This document shows, piece by piece, positions 42,756 through 52,062 of a stretch of DNA of 64,000 nt. This DNA comes from Alphaproteobacteria bacterium (GTDB lineage: Bacteria; Pseudomonadota; Alphaproteobacteria; UBA8366; Aestuariispiraceae): positions 434,001 through 498,000 of the forward strand of contig JAWPMN010000001.1 in NCBI GenBank assembly GCA_033344895.1. Reading direction: 5' to 3'. Made by a program: the position numbers and the translations under genes. The notes beneath the pieces were generated by a model, which saw nothing but the letters and a program-made list of their open reading frames with translations, had not been told where the DNA came from and made no database searches. The number at the start of each line of letters is the position of its first letter. The first letter of the stretch is position 1.

Positions 42756-45218
42756 ATGTCGGACAAGAAGCTGCCGGAGACGGCGCGCGTGGTGATCGTC
42801 GGCGGCGGCGTCATGGGCTGCGGCCTGGCCTATCACCTGGCCCATGAGGGCTGGACCGATGTCGTCCTGCTGGAAAAGGCGGAGCTGACCAGCGGATCGA
42901 CCTGGCACGCAGCGGGCCAGATCACCTATTCGACATCCAGCTTCGGTCTCGGCAAATGCGTCGACTACAATGTCGGGCTCTATGCCGGAAAGCTGGAGGA
43001 AGAGACCGGTCAGTCGGTCACCTGGCACGGCTGCGGCTCGTTCCGGCTGGCCTATACCGAGGACGAGATGGATTGGCTCCGCCACACGCTGTCCGTCGGG
43101 CGGGCCCTGGGCTTCAACATTGAGCTGGTCGGAAAGGACCATATCCGCCGGCATCATCCCTTCTATAATCTCGACGGTGTATTGGGCGCCCTCCACACGC
43201 CCGATGACGGCCATGTCGACCCGTCCGGTGTGACTCAGGCGATGGCGACCGGTGCACGGCAACTGGGCGTAAAGATCATCCGCCGCTGCCGCGCGACGAA
43301 CATCACGCAACTTCCCAGCGGCGAGTGGCAGGTCGACACCGAGCAGGGCACGATTCGCTGTGAGCATGTCGTGAATGCGGGTGGGACCTATGCCCGCCAG
43401 ATGGGCGAATGGTCCGGGCTGCAATTGCCCATGACCTCCATGACCCATCATTACTTCGTCACCGACACCGTGCCGGAATTCCTGGAACTCGACCACGAAC
43501 TGCCGGTCATTCGCGATGACCGCGAAGTGTCCGGCTACATTCGGATGGAGCAGAAATCGGGCCTGATCGGAATCTATGAGAAAGAGAACCCGAATACCGT
43601 CTGGGAGGATCATTGCCCCTGGGAGGCGGAAAACGAGCTGTTCGACGCCGACTACGACCGGGTCATGCCCTGGTTGGAAAATGCACTGGAACGCATGCCG
43701 ATCTTTGCCGAACTGGGCATCAAGCGGGAAGTCCACGGCGCCATCAGCCACCCGCCCGACGGCAACCCGCTGATCGGCCCGGCGCCCGGTGTCCGGAACT
43801 ACTGGTGCTGCTGCGGCACGCAGATCGGTATCGGCTGGGGCCCCGGACTGACACGGGAACTGGCGCGCTGGATGGTGCATGGCGCGGCGGACATCTCCAT
43901 GCGCGAATTCGACCCGCGGCGCTTCGGCGACTACGCGACCAAGGAATGGCAGGTCATCAAGGCGAAGGAAGATTACTGCCTGCGCCACGAAATCCCGTTT
44001 CCACATTTCAACCGGCTCGCAGGGCGGCCGATCAAACCGTCCGCCCTTTATGACCGGCTGAAGCAGAAAGGTGCGGTGTTCGAGGAAGTCTACGGCCATG
44101 AACGCCCCCGCTGGTTTGCGGCCGAGGGCGTGGAACAGCGCGATCACTACTCCTTCCGCCGAACCGTCGTGCACGACATGGTCGGGGCGGAAGTGAAGGC
44201 CGTCCGCGAGCGGGTCGGCATCATGGACATTTCCGCGTTCACCAAGATCGAAGTCTCCGGACCGGATGCGGCCGGCCAGTTGGACCGGTTGATCGCCAAC
44301 CGGCTGCCGCGCAAGATCGGCGGCATCGCACTGACGCATTTTCTGAACGAGGCGGGTCGGATCGAACTTGAAGCGACCATTGTCCGAATGGAGGAGGATC
44401 GCTTCTACCTGGTCTGCGCCGCCTTCTTCGAGCAGCGCCTGCTGGACCATCTGGCCCGCCATGCCGGGGAGGCCGACCTGACCGTCCGGAACCTGTCAGC
44501 GGACTGGAATGCGCTGGCCCTGAATGGCCCGAAAGCCCGCGATGTCCTGGCGCGCTGCACCGACGCGCCACTCAGCAACGCCGACTTCCCCTGGCTGCAG
44601 GCACGCGAGATACCGGTCGCAGGGCAGAGACTCTGGGCGTTCCGCCTGTCTTACGCCGGTGAGTTGGGATGGGAGTTGCATATCCCGCGCGACGCGGCGC
44701 TAGCAGTCTATGACGCATTGTGGTCCGCGGGAGAATCCTACGGCATCGCGGATTACGGCTCCTTCGCCATGAATGCGATGCGCATGGAAAAGGGGTTCAA
44801 GGGCGCCGGCGAACTGACCAACGAGGTCACACTGCCGGAGGCGGATGTCATGCGTTTCGTGCGCCTGGACAAGGATTTCGTCGGCAAGGCGGCGACAGAG
44901 AGAAGCGCCGCCGGAACACTGCCCTGGATTTGCGCTTATCTGGAAATAGAGCCCGACAGCCAGGTCGACGGCCACGGCGGCGAAGCGGTCATGATGGGTG
45001 ACCGAGTCGTCGGCAGCACCGCATCCGTCGCCTATGGCCATTCCATCGGGAAAATCCTGGCCTTTGCCTATGTAAAGCCGGAAGCCGCAAAACCCGCTCT
45101 CGACCTGACCGTTGTGATCCATGGCAAGCCCCGCGCGGCCAGGGTCCTGTCCGCGCCCGCCTATGACCCGGAAAGCCTCCTGCCTCGGGCCGATGCGCTG
45201 GAAGCGGCTGCGGAATGA
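42756..45218 (+). CDS. Dimethylglycine/sarcosine dehydrogenase-like FAD-GcvT protein
   Basis: This 820-residue two-part enzyme has an N-terminal FAD amine oxidase domain (VVIVGGGVMGCGLAYHLAHEG near residue 12; STWHAAGQI, where His carries flavin in relatives) and a C-terminal tetrahydrofolate-binding GcvT domain (HDMVGAEVKAVRERVGIMDISA onwards, SYAGELGWELH). Relatives oxidatively remove an N-methyl group and pass the formaldehyde unit to folate. Divergent from the quaternary-amine Rieske gene, it would take the next demethylation step, for example on N-methylproline or dimethylglycine. It overlaps the next gene by four bases. Confidence 0.88.
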   Translation: MSDKKLPETARVVIVGGGVMGCGLAYHLAHEGWTDVVLLEKAELTSGSTWHAAGQITYSTSSFGLGKCVDYNVGLYAGKLEEETGQSVTWHGCGSFRLAYTEDEMDWLRHTLSVGRALGFNIELVGKDHIRRHHPFYNLDGVLGALHTPDDGHVDPSGVTQAMATGARQLGVKIIRRCRATNITQLPSGEWQVDTEQGTIRCEHVVNAGGTYARQMGEWSGLQLPMTSMTHHYFVTDTVPEFLELDHELPVIRDDREVSGYIRMEQKSGLIGIYEKENPNTVWEDHCPWEAENELFDADYDRVMPWLENALERMPIFAELGIKREVHGAISHPPDGNPLIGPAPGVRNYWCCCGTQIGIGWGPGLTRELARWMVHGAADISMREFDPRRFGDYATKEWQVIKAKEDYCLRHEIPFPHFNRLAGRPIKPSALYDRLKQKGAVFEEVYGHERPRWFAAEGVEQRDHYSFRRTVVHDMVGAEVKAVRERVGIMDISAFTKIEVSGPDAAGQLDRLIANRLPRKIGGIALTHFLNEAGRIELEATIVRMEEDRFYLVCAAFFEQRLLDHLARHAGEADLTVRNLSADWNALALNGPKARDVLARCTDAPLSNADFPWLQAREIPVAGQRLWAFRLSYAGELGWELHIPRDAALAVYDALWSAGESYGIADYGSFAMNAMRMEKGFKGAGELTNEVTLPEADVMRFVRLDKDFVGKAATERSAAGTLPWICAYLEIEPDSQVDGHGGEAVMMGDRVVGSTASVAYGHSIGKILAFAYVKPEAAKPALDLTVVIHGKPRAARVLSAPAYDPESLLPRADALEAAAE

Positions 45219-46327
45219 AGTCCGGCATCAAAATAACCGGGCTGTCCGCCTGGATCGTGCCGCTGACCAGCCATGTCGCCTATCACATGGCGTCGGGAAA
45301 GAGTTGCGAGACCGTGGAAACGGTCGTGATCCGGCTGCGCATGGATGACGGGCTGGAGGGCTGGGGCGAAGTCTGTCCGATTCCCGGCTACCTGCCGGCC
45401 TATGCACGGGGCGTTATCCCGGCATTGTGCGAATTGGCCCCTGTCCTGATCGGGTCGGAACTGACCGGACCGGAAGCGGTCATGGCAAGGTTGGACGCGA
45501 AGTTGAAGGGCCATCGCTACGCCAAATCGGCTGTCGACATCGCCCTTTGGGATCTGATGGGTAAAACCGCCGGACAGCCGCTTCATGCCCTGCTGGGCGG
45601 TCGACGTGTCCCGGACATGCCGATCTATCACTCGATCAGTTGCCTGCCGCCCGACGACATGGCCCGGATCGCGCGGGATGCCCACGCTACGGGAATCCGA
45701 CAGTTTCAGGTCAAGCTGGGCGTCGATGCCGACTGGCAAGCCGATGTCGCCCGCTTGCGCCGGGTCCGGGAGACCGTCGGGCCCGGGCCGCTGGTCTACG
45801 GCGACTGGAACTGCGGCAGCACCCGGCTGGATGCCATCCGGGTCGGTCGCGCCGTCGCCGATCTGGATATCATGCTGGAACAACCCTGTGAGACGATCGA
45901 GGAATGTGCCGCCGTCCGCGACGCGACCGGCCTGCCGCTGAAACTGGACGAGGCAGCGCATGATTCCGCATCGCTGCTGACCGCCTATCGACTGGGTTGC
46001 CTGGAAGCCGTCGCGGTCAAGCTGTCGAAATTCGGCGGCGTCAGCGCGGCCCGGCGAGCCCGCGATCTGTGCATGCATCTCGGCGCCAAGATGTGCATTG
46101 AGGACACCTGGGGATCCGACATCACGACCGCCGCCGTTCTGCATCTCGGCGCCGCCAGCCCACCGGAACTGGTGATGAATGTCTGCGACCTGTCCCACTA
46201 TGCCGCGCCGCGTCTGTGTCCCGGCGCCCCGGTTCGGAAGAACGGCCGGATCGCCCCGCCGGAGGGTCCCGGTCTGGGAGTCGAGCCGGATCCGGGCATC
46301 CTCGGAACGCCTGTTCTTGAATTGTGA
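45215..46327 (+). CDS. Enolase-superfamily epimerase/dehydratase (hydroxyproline betaine epimerase or cis-3-hydroxyproline dehydratase type)
   Basis: This 370-residue member of the mandelate racemase/muconate lactonising branch has catalytic Lys167 (QFQVKLG) and Lys269 (VAVKLSKFGG) on opposite sides, and metal ligands Asp197 (GDWNCG), Glu222 (LEQPC) and Asp245. It resembles both hydroxyproline betaine 2-epimerase (HpbD) and cis-3-hydroxy-L-proline dehydratase, with features such as CPIPGYLPAYARG and PEGPGLGVEPD. The flanking demethylation genes favour a betaine epimerase, but sequence alone does not settle it. The start overlaps the upstream stop (ATGA). Confidence 0.82.
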   Translation: MKSGIKITGLSAWIVPLTSHVAYHMASGKSCETVETVVIRLRMDDGLEGWGEVCPIPGYLPAYARGVIPALCELAPVLIGSELTGPEAVMARLDAKLKGHRYAKSAVDIALWDLMGKTAGQPLHALLGGRRVPDMPIYHSISCLPPDDMARIARDAHATGIRQFQVKLGVDADWQADVARLRRVRETVGPGPLVYGDWNCGSTRLDAIRVGRAVADLDIMLEQPCETIEECAAVRDATGLPLKLDEAAHDSASLLTAYRLGCLEAVAVKLSKFGGVSAARRARDLCMHLGAKMCIEDTWGSDITTAAVLHLGAASPPELVMNVCDLSHYAAPRLCPGAPVRKNGRIAPPEGPGLGVEPDPGILGTPVLEL

Positions 46328-46340
46328 AGGAAGATGAGCC

Positions 46341-47618
46341 GTGAACAAGCTGCATAGCCAGGCCGAATGGATCGAACGCGCCCGCGCCGTCCTGCCGGGC
46401 GGAACCTTCGGCAATTTCCCGCCGGACATCGTGATCCGGGAAGGACGCGGCAGCCGGGTCTGGGACGAGGATGGCAAGGAGTATATCGACTATCTGATCG
46501 GGTCGGGCCCGATGCTGTTGGGGCACGGTCATCCCGAGGTCATGGAGGCGGTGCTGGAGCAATTGCCCAGAGGCATGACCTTCTTTGCCAACAATGCGGC
46601 GGGCATCGAACTGGCCGAGGCGATCTGCGATGCCGCTGCCTGTGCCGAACAGGTTCGTTACGTCTCCTCCGGCGGTGAGGCGGATATGTACGCCATCCGC
46701 CTGGCCCGCGCCTTTACCGGACGCGACAAGATCCTGAAATTCGAAGGCGGTTATCACGGCATGTCGGCGGAAGCGCAGATGAGCCTGGCCCCGGAGCGAC
46801 TGGTAAACTTCCCGCAGGCCGTGCCGGACAGCGCCGGCATCCCCGAAGGCGTCCGCGCCGAGATGCTGATCGCCCCATTCAACGATATCGACTTCGTCCG
46901 GTCCCTGGTGGCGGAGAAAGGCGACGAGATCGCCGCGATCATCGTCGAACCGCTGCAACGGATCGTGCCGCCCCTGCCCGGCTTCCTGCAGGCATTGCGA
47001 GATCTGTGCGATGAGTCAGGGATCGTCCTGATCTTCGACGAGATCGTCACCGGATTTCGGCTGGCGTATGGCGGGGCGCAGGAATTCTATGGCGTCACGC
47101 CGGATCTGTGCACCTTGGGCAAGATCATCGGCGGCGGCTTCCCCCTTGCCGCCGTGGCGGGACGCCGGGACGTCATGGCGCATTTCGACAAGGAGTCGGT
47201 CGGCGCCGACAAATGGCTGATGCAATTGGGCACTCTGTCCGGCAACCCGGTCGCCGCCGTTGCCGGCCTGAAAACCATGGAGATCCTGCGCCGTCCGGGA
47301 CAGTATGACAGGCTCCGCAGCCTCGGCGAACGGATCATGTCATATGCCGCATCGGCGCTTGATACGGGCGGCATCGACCATCGCCTGGTCGGCGACTCCA
47401 CCCTGTTCGACATCGTCTTCATCGACCGGGATGTCCGCGACTATCGGGACGTGAAGGCGGCGGACGCCAAGGCCAATGCCCGCTTCAATGCCAGTCTGCG
47501 GTCATCGGGCCTGTTCAAATCCGCAGGCAAGCTCTATCCGTCACTCGCCCTTACGGAAGCGGACATGGTCCAGACAGAGGCGGCACTGAAACAAGCGGCG
47601 CGGGAACTGGCGGACTGA
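46341..47618 (+). CDS. Class III PLP aminotransferase (glutamate-1-semialdehyde aminomutase-like)
   Basis: This 425-residue PLP enzyme has the cofactor Lys in LGKIIGGGFPLAAVAG, the PLP-anchoring Asp in LIFDEIVTGFRLAYGG and the phosphate loop SSGGEADMYAIRLARA. Overall order matches GSA-aminomutase-like transaminases. Start GTG 46341 follows an AAGGAAG ribosome site; the ATG seven bases earlier is out of frame. Its substrate is not evident: it may handle an amine or amino acid formed in betaine breakdown. It is the last gene of the operon begun at 42756. Confidence 0.85.
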   Translation: MNKLHSQAEWIERARAVLPGGTFGNFPPDIVIREGRGSRVWDEDGKEYIDYLIGSGPMLLGHGHPEVMEAVLEQLPRGMTFFANNAAGIELAEAICDAAACAEQVRYVSSGGEADMYAIRLARAFTGRDKILKFEGGYHGMSAEAQMSLAPERLVNFPQAVPDSAGIPEGVRAEMLIAPFNDIDFVRSLVAEKGDEIAAIIVEPLQRIVPPLPGFLQALRDLCDESGIVLIFDEIVTGFRLAYGGAQEFYGVTPDLCTLGKIIGGGFPLAAVAGRRDVMAHFDKESVGADKWLMQLGTLSGNPVAAVAGLKTMEILRRPGQYDRLRSLGERIMSYAASALDTGGIDHRLVGDSTLFDIVFIDRDVRDYRDVKAADAKANARFNASLRSSGLFKSAGKLYPSLALTEADMVQTEAALKQAARELAD

Positions 47619-47655
47619 CCCTGGATTCCCGGACGGGATTCCCCGGAACGCAAAT

Positions 47656-48819
47656 TCAGCGACCTGGCAACAGTCGATCCCGCAGGATTCCCCACAGCAG
47701 CGACAGAATGTTCAACTGGCTGCCCTCGGATGTCGCCACCTCCTCCCCGGCGAGGTGCCGACCGAGATTCCGGGCAAAGTCCGACGACAGGCGCGAGGTG
47801 AAATCCCGAACCAGGCCGGATCGCCCGAACTGGGCCAGCGGTCCGGTCAGTTTGAACCGGACTTCGATGTCGACGGCCGTCCGCTCTTCGGCCTCGGTGC
47901 GCAAGGCGTAGGTCAGCCTGCCCTGAACATTGGTTCCACTCTTTCGGTCGGTCCCTTCGCCGGACAGCGTGACACGGCGCGCATTGGCGTCGATCTGCTG
48001 GTTGACCGTACCATTGAATCCGGCCGAAATCGGCCCGAAACGGATGGTCAGGCGCCCCTCGATCCGGTCGCCTTCAATCGCGGTGACTTCCGCGCCCGGC
48101 ATGCAGCGCGCCACGGTCGACACATCGGTCATGACCTCCCAGAGAGCGTTGCGGCGCTGGTCCGCCTTCATCTCGAGAGTCAGGATGGTCCAGCCGTCCT
48201 CGTCCACACGCATGACCGGCTTGCTCACCGACGCGGACACTTCGGCCGTGCCCCGAGCACCGCTTTTCGGTTCCGCGACCTCGAAGCAGGGAGGCGGCGC
48301 GTCGGGCGCCGGTCGTACGAGTGGCCTGACCGAGGACTGGCAGGCTTTCGTATGCGACTTCGTCTCGGACACGACATCCGATATCGCTTCGACAATACCC
48401 TGATAGCCGGTGCACCGACATATGTTTCCGCTCAACGCATGACGGATACGGGACTCGTCCGGTGTGTCGAGACGGTTCACGATGTCGCGCGCCGTGACGA
48501 GCATGCCCGGCGTGCAGAACCCGCATTGCAGTCCGTGCCGTTCGGAAAATGCCTTACGCAGCTTGCTCATCGTCTGATCGTCGTCGAACCCTTCGACCGT
48601 CCGGATGTCGGCTCCGTCGCAGGCCGCTGCCAGGGCAATGCAGGAACGCCCCGGCTGTCCGTCGATCATGATCGTACAGGCGCCGCAAACGCCCTGTTCG
48701 CACCCCAGATGCGTTCCGGTCAGGCCGAGGTGACCGCGCAGGAAGTCGGCGAGATGTGTCCTGGGCTCGACGGAACCGCTTACCGGCTGCCCGTTCACGG
48801 TGAGGGTTATCGATTTCAT
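47656..48819 (-). CDS. Fused [2Fe-2S] small subunit and CoxG-like domain of a molybdenum hydroxylase
   Basis: This 387-residue protein joins two normally separate proteins. Residues 1-155 are the two-cluster iron-sulphur small subunit (CEQGVCGACTIMIDG with GRSC, then CGFCTPGM and CRCTGYQG). After a linker, residues from about 205 form an SRPBCC/CoxG-type domain (NALWEVMTDVSTVARCMPGAEV, LSGEGTDRKSG, LAQFGRSGLVRDF). In CO dehydrogenase operons CoxG is separate and helps membrane attachment. It overlaps the medium-subunit gene by four bases and carries electrons from the large subunit to FAD. Confidence 0.88.
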   Translation of the reverse strand: MKSITLTVNGQPVSGSVEPRTHLADFLRGHLGLTGTHLGCEQGVCGACTIMIDGQPGRSCIALAAACDGADIRTVEGFDDDQTMSKLRKAFSERHGLQCGFCTPGMLVTARDIVNRLDTPDESRIRHALSGNICRCTGYQGIVEAISDVVSETKSHTKACQSSVRPLVRPAPDAPPPCFEVAEPKSGARGTAEVSASVSKPVMRVDEDGWTILTLEMKADQRRNALWEVMTDVSTVARCMPGAEVTAIEGDRIEGRLTIRFGPISAGFNGTVNQQIDANARRVTLSGEGTDRKSGTNVQGRLTYALRTEAEERTAVDIEVRFKLTGPLAQFGRSGLVRDFTSRLSSDFARNLGRHLAGEEVATSEGSQLNILSLLWGILRDRLLPGR

Positions 48820-49634
48820 GACGGATAGACCTGCTGGATCGCGCGCCGCAGCGCGACTTCATGTTGGCGGTGCGAAACCGGGGTGGCGTCGGGCAAGGCC
48901 GCACGCACCGTTTCGGATAGTTTGGACAGGGCCTTTCCCCCCTCCTTCGCAAGCTGTCGGGAGAAGCCATCCAGAACGACCGGGGCGCCATCGGTCGCCC
49001 CCATGACAACGCGGCAGTAGCGCTGCTCCGGATCGACGACCAGCGCGCCGATTGCCTCGGCGAACTCACCCACCTTGCGGCAAATCTTGTAGTAGCCCCA
49101 GCGGACCATATCCGATCGCTTCGGAATGCGGACGGCCTCGATGATTTCGCCGTCGCGCAGGGCGGTGGTGAACGCGCCCTGCATGAAGTCGGTCATCGCC
49201 ACTTCGCGGCTGCCTTCGGCGTTGCGCAGGGTCAGAACGGCGTCGAGCGTGGTCAGCGTCGTCACCCAATCCGCCGCCGGATCTGCATGGGCCAGCGATC
49301 CGCCGATCGTGCCACGGGTCCGGACCGCACGGTGGGCGATGCCCCCGGCGACATAACGCATCATACCGCCTGCCGGGTCCGGAACCTTGCCGTCTTCGAA
49401 TTCAGCGTGGCGCAGGGCGGCCCCGAGCGTAAGGGCATTCGTCCCGTCCTCGATGCGGCGCAAAGCCTCCGTCCCGGCCAGCCCGACCAGGCCGGTGGGC
49501 CGAACAAGTCGCAGATTCAGCATCGGGCCCAGGGACTGACCACCGGAAATCACCTTGATATCGGTGCTCGACAGCTGGGACAGGGCATGATCGACGGTTT
49601 CCGCGGCAGCATAGTCGAAGTCGACGGGTTTCAT
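48816..49634 (-). CDS. FAD-binding medium subunit of a molybdenum hydroxylase
   Basis: This 272-residue subunit has the FAD-binding patterns KVISGGQSLGPMLNLRLV near residue 35 and TRGTIGGSLAHADPAADW near 108, typical of the CoxM/xanthine dehydrogenase FAD family. It connects the iron-sulphur subunit with an external acceptor. Four-base overlaps with both neighbours show one translational unit with the large and small subunits. Confidence 0.92.
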   Translation of the reverse strand: MKPVDFDYAAAETVDHALSQLSSTDIKVISGGQSLGPMLNLRLVRPTGLVGLAGTEALRRIEDGTNALTLGAALRHAEFEDGKVPDPAGGMMRYVAGGIAHRAVRTRGTIGGSLAHADPAADWVTTLTTLDAVLTLRNAEGSREVAMTDFMQGAFTTALRDGEIIEAVRIPKRSDMVRWGYYKICRKVGEFAEAIGALVVDPEQRYCRVVMGATDGAPVVLDGFSRQLAKEGGKALSKLSETVRAALPDATPVSHRQHEVALRRAIQQVYPS

Positions 49635-51985
49635 GCCACGGCCTCCGCGACGGATTTCGTCTCGGCCTGGATCAGGGCCTCAAGGATTCTTTCCGGGGTT
49701 GCCGGAATTCGCGTCAGTTCGACCCCTCGTTCCTTCAATGCGTCGTTGATCGCATTGACGATGGCGCCCGGCGGCGCGATGGCACCGCCTTCGCCGACCC
49801 CCTTCATGCCATGGGCGGAATAGGGGGACGGGCTTTCCATATGTCCCACCTTCATCCGCGGAATCTCGAAGGCGCCGGGCAGGGTATAGTCCTGAAGCGT
49901 GGACGCCAGCGGCTGCCCCTGGACGTCGTAGGGAGATTCCTCGAACAGGGCTGTACCGATGCCCTGGACTGCGCCGCCGATCAACTGGCCGTCGACGATC
50001 ATCGGGTTCACCATGCGCCCGCAATCGTCCACGACGGCATAGTCGAGAAGTTCGACCTGCCCGGTCTCGTCATCCACCGCGACGACGGCAGCATGGGTCG
50101 AATAGGTGAAGACGCCGCTGTCGACCTTCGGCTTGTAGCCTTCGGTGACTTCCAGCCCCATTGTGTCGACATTGTCGGGAAGCTGTTCAGGGCGCAGATA
50201 CCAGGCCTTGCCGACATCGGCGAAGCTGATGCTGGCATTCCCGGAACAGATGGCGCCGTCCTTCAATTCGACACTGTCTTCGGAACACTGCATCAGATGC
50301 GCCGCGATCCGCCGGATGCGCCGGGCCAATTCGACGCTGGCACGGGACACCGCCCCACCGGCCATGACCATGCCGCGCGACGCATATGCCCCGGTCGAAT
50401 AAGGAGTAGAGGCCGTGTCGCCCAGGGTCACGCGCACCGAATCGAAGGCAATGCCCAACTCCTCCACCGCGACCTGGGACAGGGTTGTTTCCAGCCCCTG
50501 CCCGATCGTGTGGATTCCGGCCCGGATTTCCAGGCTGCCATCCGGGGTCAGGCGCACGGTCGCCTGTTCATAGCCGGGCACCAGCGGGATACCCCAGCTG
50601 GCGAAGACCTTGGTGCCGTGAGCCGATTGCTCGGTGAAGGTGGAAAAGCCGACACCGATCCGGCGGCCATCCGGCTCACCGGCGGCCTGCCGCTTCCGCA
50701 CGCCGGCCACATCGATCAGCTCCGCGGCCATGCGCAGCGATTCCGGATAATCGCCGCTGTCATAGTGCTTTCCGGTCACGTTCGTGTAGGGCATCTGCGC
50801 TGCCTGGACGAGGTTCTCGGCACGCACATCCATCGGATCACGGCCCACTTCGCGGGCAATGGCATCGATCATCAGTTCGATCGCGAAACACACGCCGGGC
50901 CGTGCAACGCCGCGATAGGGTGTGAAAGGCGGCTTGTTTGTGGCCACTGAAAACGTCTTGCAGCGATAGACATTGAAATCATACGGGCCCGGCAGGTTAC
51001 CACCGGCCTGCGCGGCCTCCAGGCAGGCCGTGAATGGCCAGACCGAATAGGCGCCGACGCTGACCGTTACTTCGGCGTCAAGGCCGAGCAACCGGCCGCG
51101 TTCATCCGCATAGGCGGTCAGCTTGTAATGATGTTCGCGGGAATTCGCCCCGGCGGTGAGATGCTCGCGTCGGTCCTCGATCCAGCGGAACGGCCGGCGC
51201 AGCGTCATCGCAAGCCAGGCGACGCAGATTTCTTCCGGCTGCAATACGCATTTGTATCCGAAACCGCCGCCGACATCCGGGGGAATGACCCTGATCTTCG
51301 CCTGATCCAGCCCCAGCGTCTCGGAGAGGCCGGTCCGGATCATGTGCGGCACCTGGGTGGAGGTATAGACGACCAGCTGACCGGCCTGGAAATCCCAATA
51401 GGCCAGAACACCCTTGCCTTCCATCGGGTGCATGCATTGCCGACCGGTGTTCAGTTCGCGCGAAACCTTGACCGGCGCAGTCCTGGCCAGCGCGTCGATA
51501 TCACCATTCACGGCGGTCGTCAGGAAGAGGTTGTCGCCCCAATCATCATGCACCAGCGGGGAATCCGGGCTACGAGCGGCGAGACTGTCCACCACGGCGG
51601 GCAGCTCCTCGATTTCGAGATCGACCGCCTCTGCCACATCCTCCGCTTCCGCACGGGTCGGCGCGATGCACATCGCGATACATTCCCCGACGAAACGGAC
51701 CTTGTCGGTCGCCAGTGCCGGATAGTCGGAGGTCTTGAAACCGGGGATGCCGGAATTCGCGACGATCGGATTGACGCCGGTCAGGTCGGCTGCGGTGAAG
51801 ACACGATCTTCCATACCCGTTGGCTTGGTGATCCTGCGGATTTTGCCATGCGCAATGGCGCTGCGCCGAAAGGCCACGTCCGACAGGCCCGGCATCGCGA
51901 TATCGGAGACAAATCGGCCCCGCCCATGAAGATGCCGTTCGTCTTCCTTGCGGATAACCCGCGCGCCGATCCCGTCTTTTACCAT
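49631..51985 (-). CDS. Molybdopterin-binding large subunit of a xanthine-dehydrogenase-family hydroxylase
   Basis: This 784-residue catalytic subunit has molybdopterin motifs such as GGGFGYKCVLQPEEICVAWLA, TPYRGVARPGVCFAIE near residue 357, and VGEGGAIAPPGAIVNAINDAL with the catalytic Glu near the C-terminus. The active-site loop reads PYRGVAR rather than the AYRCSFR of true CO dehydrogenase, so it hydroxylates an organic substrate, typically carbon beside ring nitrogen. With 2,5-dihydroxypyridine breakdown genes on the same locus, a pyridine carboxylate (for example picolinate) is a good guess. It follows dctP by 77 bases with a strong hairpin between. Confidence 0.9.
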   Translation of the reverse strand: MVKDGIGARVIRKEDERHLHGRGRFVSDIAMPGLSDVAFRRSAIAHGKIRRITKPTGMEDRVFTAADLTGVNPIVANSGIPGFKTSDYPALATDKVRFVGECIAMCIAPTRAEAEDVAEAVDLEIEELPAVVDSLAARSPDSPLVHDDWGDNLFLTTAVNGDIDALARTAPVKVSRELNTGRQCMHPMEGKGVLAYWDFQAGQLVVYTSTQVPHMIRTGLSETLGLDQAKIRVIPPDVGGGFGYKCVLQPEEICVAWLAMTLRRPFRWIEDRREHLTAGANSREHHYKLTAYADERGRLLGLDAEVTVSVGAYSVWPFTACLEAAQAGGNLPGPYDFNVYRCKTFSVATNKPPFTPYRGVARPGVCFAIELMIDAIAREVGRDPMDVRAENLVQAAQMPYTNVTGKHYDSGDYPESLRMAAELIDVAGVRKRQAAGEPDGRRIGVGFSTFTEQSAHGTKVFASWGIPLVPGYEQATVRLTPDGSLEIRAGIHTIGQGLETTLSQVAVEELGIAFDSVRVTLGDTASTPYSTGAYASRGMVMAGGAVSRASVELARRIRRIAAHLMQCSEDSVELKDGAICSGNASISFADVGKAWYLRPEQLPDNVDTMGLEVTEGYKPKVDSGVFTYSTHAAVVAVDDETGQVELLDYAVVDDCGRMVNPMIVDGQLIGGAVQGIGTALFEESPYDVQGQPLASTLQDYTLPGAFEIPRMKVGHMESPSPYSAHGMKGVGEGGAIAPPGAIVNAINDALKERGVELTRIPATPERILEALIQAETKSVAEAVA

Positions 51986-52016
51986 TTCAAAACTCTCTTA
52001 ATTCAGAAGAAGCGTG

Positions 52017-52048
52017 AGCCGGCATCACGCGTACACGCGATGCCGGCT
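52017..52048 (-). terminator. Hairpin between dctP and molybdenum hydroxylase genes
   Basis: AGCCGGCATC (52017-52026) pairs perfectly with GATGCCGGCT (52039-52048) around a short GC loop. No T-run follows at once on the minus strand, so it may act as a partial terminator or a stabiliser of the dctQMP message rather than a full stop. Expression ratios between transporter and hydroxylase could be set here. Confidence 0.55.
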
Positions 52049-52062
52049 TCACAAACACCCGA

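Noticed and set aside
42684-44462. Long N-terminal extension of the RpiR frame antisense to the dehydrogenase
   Set aside because: The RpiR family start is clear at ATG 42683; the extension is the reverse of a conserved FAD/GcvT enzyme gene.
49631-51985. Calling the molybdenum enzyme a carbon monoxide dehydrogenase
   Set aside because: The active-site loop is PYRGVAR, not AYRCSFR, so CO oxidation is not supported.
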